64,000 bases of DNA, taken from NCBI RefSeq assembly GCF_003633895.1, contig NZ_RBID01000013.1, forward strand, positions 355,180-419,179, in the 5' to 3' direction. Made by a program: the position numbers and the translations under genes. Source of the stretch: Vogesella indigofera. Lineage in GTDB: Bacteria > Pseudomonadota > Gammaproteobacteria > Burkholderiales > Chromobacteriaceae. Shown here in pieces: positions 52,098 to 61,181 of this stretch. Below the pieces are notes generated by a model. That model ran no database searches, had not been told where the DNA came from, and was given only the letters and a program-made list of their open reading frames with translations. Each line of letters begins with the position of its first letter. Positions within the stretch are counted from its first letter, which is position 1.

Positions 52098-52119
52098 AGG
52101 GGCGCCAGCAGCGCCCCTC
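52098..52119 (-). terminator. Terminator-like hairpin between gltI and gltJ
   Basis: AGGGGCGC-CAGCA-GCGCCCCT (52098-52118), followed on the minus strand by TTTTCTTTT. Its position between the binding-protein gene and the permeases suggests partial termination, so that more binding protein than permease is made. Confidence 0.7.
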
Positions 52120-52209
52120 CGGGAGCGGGTTTCCGGGCGTTGCCGCCCGGTCCCGGTCTCGTTTCACGCTTGCTTCAGAAAACCCGCTCCGTCATTACCA
52201 ACAAGCTGC

Positions 52210-53109
52210 TTACATTTCCTCGGCAGACTTGTCTGTCGGCTTGGCTACCAGCGCCTTGAACTCGTCGGACATCGGGAAGTTCAGGTTCAGGCCTTTTGGC
52301 GGTACCGGCGCCATGAACCACTTGCTGTAGATCTTGTTCACTTCGCCGGACTTGAAGGTGGCCTTGATCGCGTCGTCGACCACTTTCTTGAATGCCGCAT
52401 CTTCCTTGCGCAGCATGCAGCCGTAGATTTCGAACGACTGCGGCTTGCCAGTCACGACCCAGTTGCCCGGGTTCTTGGCCTTGGCCATTTCACCGTACAG
52501 CAGCGCATCGTCCATCATGAAGGCCACGGCACGGCCCGATTCCAGCATCAGGAACGACTCGCCGTGGTCCTTGGCGGAGATGATGTTCATGCCCATCTGC
52601 TTCTCGGCGTTCATCGCCTTCAGCAGACGCTCGGAAGTGGTACCGGCGGTGGTCACCACGTTCTTGCCCTTCAGGTCCGGGAAGTCCTTGATGCCAGAAG
52701 TCTTGGCGGTCATCAGGCGGGTACCGATTTCGAAGATGCCGACGGAGAAGGCAACCTGCTTCTGGCGCTCCAGGTTGTTGGTGGTGGAGCCGCACTCCAG
52801 GTCCACGGTGCCGTTCTGTACCAGCGGGATGCGGGTCTGCGAGGTCACCAGGTTGTAGCGCACCTGCAGGTTAGGCATCTTCAGCTGTTTCTTGACCGCC
52901 TCGACCACCTTCAGCTGCAGGTCGTGCGAGTAACCGATCGGCTTGGTCGGGTCGTTCGCCAGGTAGGAGAACGGGATCGAGGCATCACGGTGACCGAGCA
53001 CGATCACGCCGGAGCTCTTGATCTTGTCCAGGGTACCTTCGGCCATGGCCGGAGCGGCAAAAGCGGAAGCGATGACAGCAGTAGTCAGCAGACGAGTCGT
53101 AAAACGCAT
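52210..53109 (-). CDS. gltI: Glutamate/aspartate periplasmic binding protein
   Basis: 299 residues. Signal peptide (about 1-23, AFAAPAMA-EG), then a family-3 binding fold: GVIVLGHRDASIPFSY, GYSHDLQLKVVEAVKKQL, TRIPLVQNGTVDLECGSTTN and GESFLMLESGRAVAFMMDD match GltI. It captures glutamate or aspartate in the periplasm for GltJKL. GGAGAAACCA precedes the ATG at 53109. Confidence 0.94.
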   Translation of the reverse strand: MRFTTRLLTTAVIASAFAAPAMAEGTLDKIKSSGVIVLGHRDASIPFSYLANDPTKPIGYSHDLQLKVVEAVKKQLKMPNLQVRYNLVTSQTRIPLVQNGTVDLECGSTTNNLERQKQVAFSVGIFEIGTRLMTAKTSGIKDFPDLKGKNVVTTAGTTSERLLKAMNAEKQMGMNIISAKDHGESFLMLESGRAVAFMMDDALLYGEMAKAKNPGNWVVTGKPQSFEIYGCMLRKEDAAFKKVVDDAIKATFKSGEVNKIYSKWFMAPVPPKGLNLNFPMSDEFKALVAKPTDKSAEEM

Positions 53110-53213
53110 TGGTTTCTCCATTTTCTCTTGGGTTGTGCTGCTTTTATCAAGCCGTACCGGCTAGGTATGGCCCGGAAACCTGACTCCGCCAGTGCGGCGG
53201 TGCCGGCAGGCAA

Positions 53214-53948
53214 TCAGCTCATCGGGGTGAGCAATTGCCGTAAAAACTGTTGTGCCCGTTCGTGTTGCGGGTTCTTGAAAAACTCTTCCGGCGGCGCCTG
53301 TTCCACGATCTTGCCGTGGTCGATGAACACCACCCGGTCGGCCACTTCGCGGGCAAAGCCCATTTCGTGGGTGACCACCATCATGGTCATGCCGGATTCG
53401 GCCAGATCCTTCATCACCTTCAGTACTTCGCCGATCATCTCCGGGTCCAGCGCGGAGGTCGGTTCGTCGAACAGCATCACCCGCGGTTCCATCGCCAGGC
53501 CGCGGGCGATGGCCACGCGTTGCTGCTGGCCGCCGGACAGCTGTGCCGGGAAGGCATCCTTCTTGTGGGCGAGGCCAACCCGCTCCAGCAGCGCCACCGC
53601 CTGCTTGTCGGCGGCGGCCTTGTCCATGCCCTTGACCTTGATCGGCGACAGCGTGATGTTGTCCACCACCGACAGGTGCGGGTAGAGGTTGAAGTGCTGG
53701 AACACGAAACCGACTTCGGCGCGCAGCGCATTGAGATCGGTTTTCGGATCGGCGACGTTCTTGCCGTCGACCCAGATCTCGCCCTCGTTGATGCTTTCCA
53801 GCTGGTTCACGGTGCGGATCATGGTCGACTTGCCGGAGCCGGACGGCCCGCACACCACCACCACTTCACCCTGCGCCACCTGCAGGTCAATCCCGTTCAG
53901 TACGTGCAAGTCCTTGAACCACTTGTGGACATTGTTGAAACGAATCAT
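53214..53948 (-). CDS. Second amino-acid ABC transporter ATPase (GlnQ-like)
   Basis: 244 residues with all ATPase motifs: [40 protein letters not shown] and [12 protein letters not shown]. It is a clear paralogue of GltL in the same cluster but with its own sequence ([17 protein letters not shown]). It lies upstream of gltI, which already has gltL downstream, so the cluster carries two ATPases for one visible set of permeases. AAAGGAAAAG precedes the ATG at 53948. It may replace or alternate with GltL, or serve a permease encoded elsewhere. Confidence 0.92.
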   Translation of the reverse strand: MIRFNNVHKWFKDLHVLNGIDLQVAQGEVVVVCGPSGSGKSTMIRTVNQLESINEGEIWVDGKNVADPKTDLNALRAEVGFVFQHFNLYPHLSVVDNITLSPIKVKGMDKAAADKQAVALLERVGLAHKKDAFPAQLSGGQQQRVAIARGLAMEPRVMLFDEPTSALDPEMIGEVLKVMKDLAESGMTMMVVTHEMGFAREVADRVVFIDHGKIVEQAPPEEFFKNPQHERAQQFLRQLLTPMS

Positions 53949-54061
53949 CGCTTTTCCTTTAATTCCTGTGACAGCCAGCATCGTGGTGCGGCACGGTCCG
54001 CATCATTCAGAACGGATTGTGCTGCGGCCAACCTGGTACAGCAAGCCGCAGCGCAACATGG

Positions 54062-54844
54062 TCAGCCGCGCGTGGCGGCCAGATGGTTGGCCAGCGCCAC
54101 ATACTGCTGCACGCTCAACGTCTCGGCACGGGCGGCCGGGTCGATACCCAGCGACTGCAAGGCCTCGTCGCTGATCACGCCCTTGAGGTTGTTGCGCAAG
54201 GTCTTGCGCCGCTGGCCAAAGGCCTGCGCCACGATCTCTTCCAGCAGCGCCTCGTCGGTTGCCACACCACAGCGACCGGCATCAGGAATCATCCTTACCA
54301 CCGCGGAATCCACTTTCGGTGGCGGGTAGAATGCACCCGGCGGTACCAGCAAGATCTGTTCCATGTCGAAACGGTACTGCAACATCACCGTCAGACGGCC
54401 GTAATCCGGGGTCGACGGCGCCGCCACCATGCGGTCGACCACCTCTTTTTGCAGCATGAAATGCATGTCGGTGACGCGGTTGCCGTAGCAGGCGAGGTGG
54501 AACAGCAGCGGGGTGGAAATGTTGTACGGCAGGTTGCCGACCAGCTTGAACGGGCCGTCGCAGACGCTGCCGAAATCGAAGGCCAGCGCGTCGCCCTCGT
54601 GGATGGTCAGCCGCTTGGGCGAGATCTCGCCGCGCAGGCGGCTGATGATGTCGCGGTCGATCTCCACCACATGCAGATGGTCTAGACGCTGCAGCAGCGG
54701 CTTGGTCAGCGCACCGAGACCGGGGCCGATCTCGATCACCACATCGCCCGGCTGGGCACCGACGGCGCTGACGATGTCCTCGATCACCTTGCTGTCCTGC
54801 AGGAAGTTCTGGCCGAAGCGCTTGCGCGGAATGTGTTTGCTCAT
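54062..54844 (-). CDS. rsmA: 16S rRNA dimethyladenosine transferase RsmA (KsgA)
   Basis: 260 residues. Dimethylates two adjacent adenines near the 3' end of 16S rRNA late in 30S assembly. [19 protein letters not shown] is the N-terminal signature; the SAM motif [13 protein letters not shown] lies near residue 38, and the catalytic [17 protein letters not shown] near 100. ATG at 54844. Neither pdxA nor apaH, frequent neighbours in gammaproteobacteria, is adjacent. 187 bp upstream hold no gene. Confidence 0.97.
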   Translation of the reverse strand: MSKHIPRKRFGQNFLQDSKVIEDIVSAVGAQPGDVVIEIGPGLGALTKPLLQRLDHLHVVEIDRDIISRLRGEISPKRLTIHEGDALAFDFGSVCDGPFKLVGNLPYNISTPLLFHLACYGNRVTDMHFMLQKEVVDRMVAAPSTPDYGRLTVMLQYRFDMEQILLVPPGAFYPPPKVDSAVVRMIPDAGRCGVATDEALLEEIVAQAFGQRRKTLRNNLKGVISDEALQSLGIDPAARAETLSVQQYVALANHLAATRG

Positions 54845-55031
54845 TGCTACTTTCTGGATGAAAAACGGCGACAGGCTCGGCCGGCGATGGCGGGCAAATA
54901 CTGTCGCACAAAGATAAAGTCATAACTCAAGCATAGCGGCGATCGTGCCGCGCGCCAGTACAACGCCATGGTGATGCCGCCACTGGCATGGCGTCCGGAA
55001 ATCCGGACAACGGCCGGCCGGCGCGTACGCC

Positions 55032-55442
55032 TCACCGGATAAGACCCAGCATTCCCCACGCCAGCAAGGCGTAACGGCTGGCCTTGCCCAGCGTAATCCA
55101 CAGCACGCAGGGCCAGAATGACAAGCGCAACCAGCCGGCGGCCAGCGGCAGCGCATCGCCGGCCAGCGGCACCCAGCTCAGCCACAGCGCCGCCGGGCCG
55201 AAACGGGCGAACCACGCCGCCGCCCGCGGCGGTAGCGGCCTGGGCGGCACGCAGCGCCCCAGCCACAGGCTGCTGATGCTGCCCAGCGCATTGGCGGCGG
55301 TGGCGACCAGCAGTGCCGGCCACAGCAGCTCCGGCCGCTGCAGCAGCAAGGCGCCCAGCGCCAGCTCGGAATTGCCCGGCAGCACGGTGGCGGACAGGAA
55401 CGCCGACGCCGCCAGGCCGCCCAGCAGCAGCCAGCTGCTCAC
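55032..55442 (-). CDS. yqaA: YqaA/DedA-type membrane protein
   Basis: 136 residues with about three to four membrane helices. FLSATVLPGNSELALGALLL near residue 15 and a WF-x-RFGP-AALWLSWVPLAGDALPLAAGWLR segment (about 75-110) fit the SNARE-associated/DedA fold of YqaA. It probably acts in membrane lipid or ion homeostasis; function unproven. The start is GTG at 55442, immediately after the cyaY stop (TGAGTG), so it is co-expressed with cyaY. Confidence 0.82.
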   Translation of the reverse strand: MSSWLLLGGLAASAFLSATVLPGNSELALGALLLQRPELLWPALLVATAANALGSISSLWLGRCVPPRPLPPRAAAWFARFGPAALWLSWVPLAGDALPLAAGWLRLSFWPCVLWITLGKASRYALLAWGMLGLIR

Positions 55443-55760
55443 TCAGACGGCAAACACGAAATCGCAGCCGGCAGCGTGGCTGACCACCGCCGACAGCGTG
55501 GCGCCGAACTCCTTGCCATCGCGCGCCGCCAGCCACTGGCTGTCGCGCAGCGCGAAGTGGAAACCGCCGCTCTTGGCCGCGATCCACAGTTCCTGATTCG
55601 GCACGTGGCGGTTAACCACCACCTTCTCGCCGCTGTCGAACTCGATTTCCAGCACATTCCCCATCTTCAGGCAGTCCAGATCCAGCTCCGCCTCATCCAG
55701 TGCCGCTTCGATGCGCGTGAAAATACCGTCGGTGAGGGTCAGGAATTCGCTTTCAGTCAT
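55443..55760 (-). CDS. cyaY: Iron-sulfur cluster assembly protein CyaY (frataxin)
   Basis: 105 residues. Bacterial frataxin, an iron-binding modulator of cysteine desulfurase activity. The acidic first helix (DGIFTRIEAALDEAELDLDC) carries the iron-binding carboxylates, followed by the sheet with NRHVPNQELWIAAKSGGFHF. Divergent from lptM, the usual genomic arrangement. Confidence 0.96.
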   Translation of the reverse strand: MTESEFLTLTDGIFTRIEAALDEAELDLDCLKMGNVLEIEFDSGEKVVVNRHVPNQELWIAAKSGGFHFALRDSQWLAARDGKEFGATLSAVVSHAAGCDFVFAV

Positions 55761-55848
55761 GGAAAAGTCCTAAAGGTTGGCCGCATGGCTTGGGGTGGGA
55801 GGCTCGCGCCTGTTAGACTGCGATTTTGCCATAGCTACCGGATTCCGT

Positions 55849-55959
55849 ATGCGTACTGCGCTGATGTTTGTCCTTGTCGCCACCGTTGTCACCGCCTGCG
55901 GCTTCAAGGGCCCGCTGTATCTGCCCGCCCCGGCCAGCCAGCAGCAGGCCGCGCCGTGA
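55849..55959 (+). CDS. lptM: LPS translocon maturation chaperone LptM (small lipoprotein)
   Basis: 36 residues. Lipoprotein signal peptide MRTALMFVLVATVVTACGFK with lipobox VTAC (Cys17), then the family signature GFKGPLYLP. LptM helps oxidative maturation of LptD in the outer membrane. It is divergent from cyaY as usual, but lysA, which often follows, is replaced by an acetyltransferase whose GTG start overlaps the lptM stop. Confidence 0.9.
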   Translation: MRTALMFVLVATVVTACGFKGPLYLPAPASQQQAAP

Positions 55960-56444
55960 GCGCACTGCAACTGCGTGCGGCCAACCTTGCCGACACCGGC
56001 GACTGCCTGTTGCTGGCACGGCTGACCGATGCCTACGCCCGCGATGCGATGGGTGGGGGCGAGGGGCTGACACCCGCGCGCCAGCAGCAGCTGGCGCAGG
56101 CACTGGGCGGTCATCCCGGCCTGTTCGCGCTGATCGCGGAGCAGGACGGCGAGGCGGTCGGCCACGCGCTGTGCGTGCTGGGCTTTTCCAGCTTCTACGC
56201 AGCGCCGGTGTGCAATCTGCATGATCTGTCGGTGCTGTCCGCCGCGCGCGGCCAGGGCCTCGGCCGCCGCCTGCTACAGGCCGTGGCCAGCGCCGCCGCC
56301 CTGCGCGGTTGCGCCAAGCTGACGCTGGAAGTGCGCGACGACAACGCGGTGGGCCGCACGCTGTACCACAGCGAAGGCTTTGCCGAAGCCGGCCTCGGCG
56401 GCACCCACTACCGGCTGCTGGAAAAGGTGCTGACCCCGGCCTGA
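55956..56444 (+). CDS. GNAT-family N-acetyltransferase
   Basis: 162 residues from a GTG that overlaps the lptM stop codon (GTGA at 55956). The acetyl-CoA loop is VLSAARGQGLGRRLLQAV near residue 92, preceded by FYAAPVCNLHDLSVL. The C-terminal LEVRDDNAVGRTLYHSEGFAEAG is standard for amine acetyltransferases. Substrate unknown. Residues 8-11 (AANL) are encoded by a word copy (55976-55985), so the dispersed word is tolerated close to the start. Confidence 0.88.
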   Translation: MSALQLRAANLADTGDCLLLARLTDAYARDAMGGGEGLTPARQQQLAQALGGHPGLFALIAEQDGEAVGHALCVLGFSSFYAAPVCNLHDLSVLSAARGQGLGRRLLQAVASAAALRGCAKLTLEVRDDNAVGRTLYHSEGFAEAGLGGTHYRLLEKVLTPA

Positions 56445-56483
56445 GCCATAGTACGAGCCGGCCGCCCGCGCCGTGACCGCCGG

Positions 56484-58256
56484 CTACAGCGCCGGCGCCA
56501 CCTCCAGCCGGTTGCGGCCCTTGTGTTTGGCCTGGTACAGCGCCAGGTCGGCGGCGCGCAGTACCGCCTGCCAATCCTGCGGCTGGTTCTGCCACGCCAT
56601 GCCGAGACTGGTGGTGACGTGCAGCAGCGGGTGCAGCGTGCTCCAGTCGTAGTCCATCAGCGCCAGCCGCAGGCGCTCGCAGGTCGCCACCGCCGCCTCC
56701 TGCGACGTCTCCATCAGCAGCAGCACGAATTCCTCGCCGCCGTAGCGCACCACCAGATCGACCGAACGGGTGTGCAGCACCACCAGCTGCGCCACCTTGC
56801 GCAGGGTGTCGTCGCCGATGGCGTGGCCGAAGCGGTCGTTGATCGACTTGAAGTAGTCCAGATCCAGCACCACCACCGCCATGCCGTCAAAGCCGCCCTG
56901 CAGCTGCGCCAGCCGCTCCGGACCTTCGCGGTCGAGGCAGCGCCGGTTGCCGACCCCGGTCAGCGCGTCGACCAGCACCGCCTGCTCCAGCTCGCTCATG
57001 CGTGCCTCGGCCACCGATTTTTCCGCCTCCAGCCGCACCGCGCGCAGGCGCTCGTGCTCGGCCTTCAGCCGTTCGCGTTCGGTTTCCAGCCGTGCGCTGG
57101 TGATTTCCAGTTCCTTGCGGATCGCCCAGCCCTGGGTGCTGCTGCGCTTGTCGGCCAGCGACTGTTCCAGCTGGCGCAGGCGCTCCAGCTGCCGCAGCGC
57201 CGGCTCGAACTGGCCGCCGTCCTTGTACACCCGGTACAGCGCCTCGTGCGCCAGCACCCGCATCTCGTATTCGATCTGCTCGGCCGGCAGTGCCAGCACC
57301 CGCTGCAGCACCGCAATCGCCGCCGGCAGCTGCCCGGTACGGTGCAGGATGATCGCTTCCGCCAGGTCGGCACGGTGCTGCAGCGCGGTGAAATCGCCAC
57401 ACCGCGCCAGCTCGCGGCCCTGCGCCAGCTCGGCCAGCGCCTCGTCGTAGCGGGCGAGATCGGTGAGAATTTCCGCCAGATTGATGATGGCGGTGGCTTG
57501 CAGGTGCGGGTTGTCCGTCGTGGTCGCCAGCGTCGCCGCCTGCTGGAAGTAATCCAGCGACTGTGCCAGCAGTGCCGCGGCGCCGGCCTGGGCCAGTGAC
57601 TGCGCCAGCTGGCCGGCGGTGCGGTAGCTGGAGCCGAGATTGTTGATGGCGCTGAACAGCGCAATGAGATGGCCGTGCTGCGCCGCCAGCTCGCGCGCCT
57701 GCTGCAACAGCGCCACGCTTTGCTCCAGATCGCCGACCGCGCTGAAGGTGCACAGCCCGGCGCGGTTCAGCGCCCAGCTCAGCATCAGCGGCTGCTGGCA
57801 GAGACGAGCGGCGCTCAGCGCCTCCAGCGCGTACTTCAGGCCGTCGTGCGCCAGCCCCAGCTCGTTGCAGGCCATCGCCACCGTGCACAGCACCTCGGCG
57901 CGGGCGGCGGCATCGGCAGGCCGCTCCAGCAGCGACGCCGCTTCCAGCCCCGGCGGAATGGCGTCGGCCAGCTGGCCCAAGCGGAAGCGGTGCAGCGCCA
58001 GCAGGGCCAGCGCCTCGCTGCGCAGGTGCTCGAAGCCATGCTCGCCGGCCAGTTGCAGCGCCGTTTCCGCCGCCTGCAGGCCGTGATGGTGACGGCCGCT
58101 ACTGCCGGCCTCGCGCGCGCTGCGCAACAGCCGTAACAGGGCCTGGCGCTGCGACCCCGTGCTGCCGGCCGCAGCCGCCGCGGCAAGCACGGTGGCTGCC
58201 GGCTGGCGGCGGCGCGATGCGTGCACCGGGTCACGGGATTTGTCAGCGCCAATCAT
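56484..58256 (-). CDS. TPR-repeat diguanylate cyclase
   Basis: 590 residues with no membrane segment. The first about 350 residues form tetratricopeptide-like helical repeats (for example QSVALLQQARELAAQHGHLIALFSAINNLGSSYRTAG). A coiled coil (about 370-415, ARLETERERLKAEHERLRA) follows, then a GGDEF domain with active site GGEEF (506-510) and an inhibitory RxxD site (RSVD, 497-500) at the correct spacing. It should make c-di-GMP from GTP under product inhibition. ATG 58256 is preferred over 58265. Monocistronic. Confidence 0.93.
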   Translation of the reverse strand: MIGADKSRDPVHASRRRQPAATVLAAAAAAGSTGSQRQALLRLLRSAREAGSSGRHHHGLQAAETALQLAGEHGFEHLRSEALALLALHRFRLGQLADAIPPGLEAASLLERPADAAARAEVLCTVAMACNELGLAHDGLKYALEALSAARLCQQPLMLSWALNRAGLCTFSAVGDLEQSVALLQQARELAAQHGHLIALFSAINNLGSSYRTAGQLAQSLAQAGAAALLAQSLDYFQQAATLATTTDNPHLQATAIINLAEILTDLARYDEALAELAQGRELARCGDFTALQHRADLAEAIILHRTGQLPAAIAVLQRVLALPAEQIEYEMRVLAHEALYRVYKDGGQFEPALRQLERLRQLEQSLADKRSSTQGWAIRKELEITSARLETERERLKAEHERLRAVRLEAEKSVAEARMSELEQAVLVDALTGVGNRRCLDREGPERLAQLQGGFDGMAVVVLDLDYFKSINDRFGHAIGDDTLRKVAQLVVLHTRSVDLVVRYGGEEFVLLLMETSQEAAVATCERLRLALMDYDWSTLHPLLHVTTSLGMAWQNQPQDWQAVLRAADLALYQAKHKGRNRLEVAPAL

Positions 58257-58432
58257 AAAAACCACCGGAGATTCAGATGGCTGAATTTATATACCGATTT
58301 ATGGCGAGGGCGTAGCAGAAGGTTGGCCGCAATGACGGATTGGCGGCGGCAACGTGCAAAAAACAACAATCGCAGCGCAACAAGCGGCACGGCGATGACG
58401 GCCGGATTGGTGCGGCGGCGAGCGCTGCCGCC

Positions 58433-58882
58433 TCAGTCCGGCGCCAGGCTCTGCGCCGCCTGCAACAGCAGGTCCAGCGACAGGCTGCCACTGCTCTGGC
58501 GCAGCGCCAGCAGCTCGTCGCGGTGCGCGCGCGCCAGCTGCTGCACCAGCTCCTCGCCCTTCGGTGCCAGGCTGATCTCGACACAGCGGCGGTCTTCGCG
58601 CCCCGGCTTGCGCACGATCAGCTGCTGCGCCTCGCAACGGCTGACCAGCCCGACCACGCTGTGGTGGTGAGACTGCAGCCGCTGCGCCAGCTCCGCCACC
58701 GTCGCCCAGTCGCGCCCGGGGTAGCCGCGCAATTGCAGCAGCAGCTGGTACTGCAGCGGGGTGATGCCGTTGCTCTGCGCCAGCTCCTCGCTGAAACGCA
58801 GGAACAGGCGCAGCCGGTAGCGGAAATCGGCCAGACGCTCGAAGTCGTCCTTGGACAGCGGAGTCGGAGGGGAAGGGTTCAT
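58433..58882 (-). CDS. MarR-family transcriptional regulator
   Basis: 149 residues. FRYRLRLFLRFSEELAQSNGITPLQYQLLLQL is the dimerisation and first helix region, WATVAELAQRLQSHHHSVVGLVSRCEAQQLI the helix-turn-helix, and GREDRRCVEISLAPKG the wing (DRR motif). ATG 58882 gives the family-like start; a strong ribosome site is not evident. Located between the cyclase and a DUF488 gene; its targets are unknown. Confidence 0.88.
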   Translation of the reverse strand: MNPSPPTPLSKDDFERLADFRYRLRLFLRFSEELAQSNGITPLQYQLLLQLRGYPGRDWATVAELAQRLQSHHHSVVGLVSRCEAQQLIVRKPGREDRRCVEISLAPKGEELVQQLARAHRDELLALRQSSGSLSLDLLLQAAQSLAPD

Positions 58883-58971
58883 GGTGGCAACAGCGGGCAA
58901 CAAGCCCGCCAGCGTAGCAGATTTCCGCGCCGCCGCCGTGACGGCACGTCCGGTCATTGTCGTCGCCATGC

Positions 58972-59409
58972 TCAGTGCGACCGGCCGGCGTAACACACCG
59001 GCGAGCTGCGCAGCGCGGCGTCGTGCCAGTAACTTTGCGCCGCCAGGCGGGCTTCGAGAAAGCGCGCCAGCGCACGCACCGGGTTGAGCAAGCCGTCCTC
59101 GCCGTCGTACAGCAGCACCACGCCACCCGCGGCGGCGGCCTGCAGCAGCGCCTGCCAGCGCGGCGGGTTGGCGCCCAGATCGGCCCAGTAGGTGTCGCAG
59201 AACAGCGCGTAGCGCAGCGGGTCACGCCGCAACCAGGCCAGCAACCCCGGCGCCGGCAGCGCGCGCGGCAACCACTGTGCCCGCGGCAGGCTGCCGCGGG
59301 GCAGCGCCGCCGGCCAGCGCACGGCGAGCAGGAACACGTTGTCGCGTTGCGCCGGGCACTGGCTGGCCGGCAGCAGCTGGATGGCAGAACTCATCTCGGG
59401 CGCCCTCAT
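58972..59409 (-). CDS. DUF488-family protein
   Basis: 145 residues. The pattern VRWPAALPRGSLPRAQWLPRAL, then LAWLRRDPLRYALFCDTYWADL and GGVVLLYDGEDGLLNPVRALARFLEARL is the DUF488/YeaO layout, with the usual early Arg-Trp-Pro replaced in part. Function of the family is unknown. The ATG at 59409 overlaps the stop codon of the upstream Yip1 gene (ATGA), favouring it over the ATG at 59394. Confidence 0.78.
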   Translation of the reverse strand: MRAPEMSSAIQLLPASQCPAQRDNVFLLAVRWPAALPRGSLPRAQWLPRALPAPGLLAWLRRDPLRYALFCDTYWADLGANPPRWQALLQAAAAGGVVLLYDGEDGLLNPVRALARFLEARLAAQSYWHDAALRSSPVCYAGRSH

Positions 59410-59969
59410 AGCAGCGGTACCGCGATCAGCGCCACCAGCACCGCCCACAACAGGGCGCCGACGGTGAACACGGTGTAGGCCAACGACTCGGTGCGCACCG
59501 AGTCCTCATGCTCGAACAGCGCGTCCAGCCCGTGATAGATCAGCAGTCCGGAAGCCAGCAGCCCGAGCAGGCCGATCGCCATATTGAAGAACGGCAGCGG
59601 CACCAGCAGCGACAGCGCCGACAGCCAGATCGGCAACGGCGCCAGCGCCGCCAGCCGGTAGCAGTCGGCGTACGGCGGCCGCGCCTCGGCGTGCACCGCC
59701 AGCCGGATGAAGCTGGCCATCAGGTGCACGCTGAACCAGTTCAGCAGCAGGAACAGCACGATCACCGCCTGCCACTGCGCCAGCGGCACCTGCGGCGCAT
59801 ACACCTCGCCGTTGAAATAGGCGGCATACAGCAGCATGGCGGCGGCGAACAGCGAGGCCGGCAGCACGATGCGGAAAAATGCGCGGGCGGTCGAAGCATG
59901 GTGGTTGGCGATTTCGTCCCAGCCGTGGTGCGAGGACAGCAACATGCGAAGCGGGGTAAGCGGGGTCAT
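59406..59969 (-). CDS. Yip1-family membrane protein
   Basis: 187 residues with five predicted membrane helices. The start MTPLTPLRMLLSSHHGWDEI and the internal pattern of helices with an ALAPLPIWLSAL segment fit bacterial Yip1 (DUF1282-like) proteins. Function unknown. AAGGAG lies 8 bp before the ATG at 59969. Coupled to the DUF488 gene downstream. The 238 bp upstream hold no recognised gene; an AT-rich stretch at 60025-60055 may be the promoter. Confidence 0.8.
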   Translation of the reverse strand: MTPLTPLRMLLSSHHGWDEIANHHASTARAFFRIVLPASLFAAAMLLYAAYFNGEVYAPQVPLAQWQAVIVLFLLLNWFSVHLMASFIRLAVHAEARPPYADCYRLAALAPLPIWLSALSLLVPLPFFNMAIGLLGLLASGLLIYHGLDALFEHEDSVRTESLAYTVFTVGALLWAVLVALIAVPLL

Positions 59970-60207
59970 GGTGACACTCCTTGCTGACGTGGCGGACGGG
60001 CACGACAGGGCGCGTCCTCTCCTGAAATATATCGCATTACGATATAAATACAAGGCGCCAGAAGACGTAGTCGTGCCTTATCCCGGTGCAGGGCGTCGTC
60101 TACTGCACCGCAGCATCACATGCTGGCCAGCGGCGGCAAGGCCGGTGCCGGCCTGAGCCTGGCACGGCTTTTGCATCGCAACAGCATTGTCTTGATGGAG
60201 TCTTGCC

Positions 60208-60438
60208 ATGCGATCCCTGTCTGCCAGCAGCAGCAAACCCCCGGTTACCAGCGACGCGGTGGTGTTCAATTACCAGCGCCCGACCCGCGCGCGGCTGATC
60301 GCACTGGGCACCGGCGGCCGGCTGTGGCTGGTGGAAGCGTTCGACCCGCTGCACAAGGTGTGGGTGTGGCAGGACGAGAGCAACAATATGGAGCAGGCGG
60401 TGGAAGGCGCGCGCCGGCTGAGCCTGTTTCCGTCCTGA
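60208..60438 (+). CDS. Small hypothetical protein
   Basis: 76 residues, no signal or membrane segment: a disordered Ser-rich start (MRSLSASSSKPPV), then a compact part RARLIALGTGGRLWLVEAFDPLHKVWVWQDES. GGAG lies about 9 bp before the ATG. No family recognised. It converges on the type VI immunity candidate. Confidence 0.55.
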   Translation: MRSLSASSSKPPVTSDAVVFNYQRPTRARLIALGTGGRLWLVEAFDPLHKVWVWQDESNNMEQAVEGARRLSLFPS

Positions 60439-60452
60439 GCCGGTGCCATAAA

Positions 60453-61181
60453 TTACTGCCCCTCGCAACGGGACAACGCCTTGCGGGCGCTCGGGATCTC
60501 CTTGTACTTATTGGGGTTGCCGAGGCAGCGATCATCCTGAGTCAAGCTCAGTTTGCCATCAACCTCGGCAAATCGGATCAGAACGGTCATGTAACGCCAG
60601 CCCTGACCAATCTCTTCGGGGCGTTTTGCCGGGGTGTTGTCGGTGAGGTAATAGCTGATCGGGATCAACACGCCGTCACGGCCTTTACCGGCGCTGCCTA
60701 TACCGTCCACGCCGTTGCACCAGGTGCCGTAGTTGTTTTCGGGGAGGGAGATTTTGAGCGCGGCAACCTTGTTTAAGTCTTTATCATTCACATAGAGTAC
60801 GCAGGCGCCTCCGCCGGGTAATGTGCGATGTTTTCGCTTTTCAACTGTAGATTTTTCATACTCTAGTCTCTGCGCAGCAACTGTATAGTTAAAAGCTCTT
60901 AGATAATAATCCTTGCCATTAAAAATGGCATGCGCATGACCGCAGCATCCCCATGAAATTAAGGGTATGGATGCTGGTGCAATTTCGCCTCTGGCAAGCA
61001 AATCGGCTTCGATCTTTTCTTCGTGACCCTCGAAAAAATTACTCACCTGCAATGTACTACTTAACTCCTTAAGTTCTTTATCAGAACCAAGATATTTTGT
61101 ATCCAGCACCAACTCTGCATGAGAAGCGTGCATCCAGGTTAGCAATGCAACACTAAACAGCGTTTTTACAATAGTATTCAT
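60453..61181 (-). CDS. Periplasmic cysteine-containing protein, candidate T6SS immunity protein
   Basis: 242 residues. Signal peptide MNTIVKTLFSVALLTWMHA (cleavage at ASHA-EL), then a mature domain with six cysteines (GCCGHAHA, GGACVLY, TWCNGVD, RCLG, SRCEG), suggesting disulfides in the periplasm. No known family recognised. It overlaps the end of the muramidase effector gene by 29 bp on the same strand. Because muramidase toxins act in the periplasm, an adjacent secreted protein is the expected place for its immunity protein; this is inference. Base composition is clearly more AT-rich than the core genes. Confidence 0.75.
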   Translation of the reverse strand: MNTIVKTLFSVALLTWMHASHAELVLDTKYLGSDKELKELSSTLQVSNFFEGHEEKIEADLLARGEIAPASIPLISWGCCGHAHAIFNGKDYYLRAFNYTVAAQRLEYEKSTVEKRKHRTLPGGGACVLYVNDKDLNKVAALKISLPENNYGTWCNGVDGIGSAGKGRDGVLIPISYYLTDNTPAKRPEEIGQGWRYMTVLIRFAEVDGKLSLTQDDRCLGNPNKYKEIPSARKALSRCEGQ

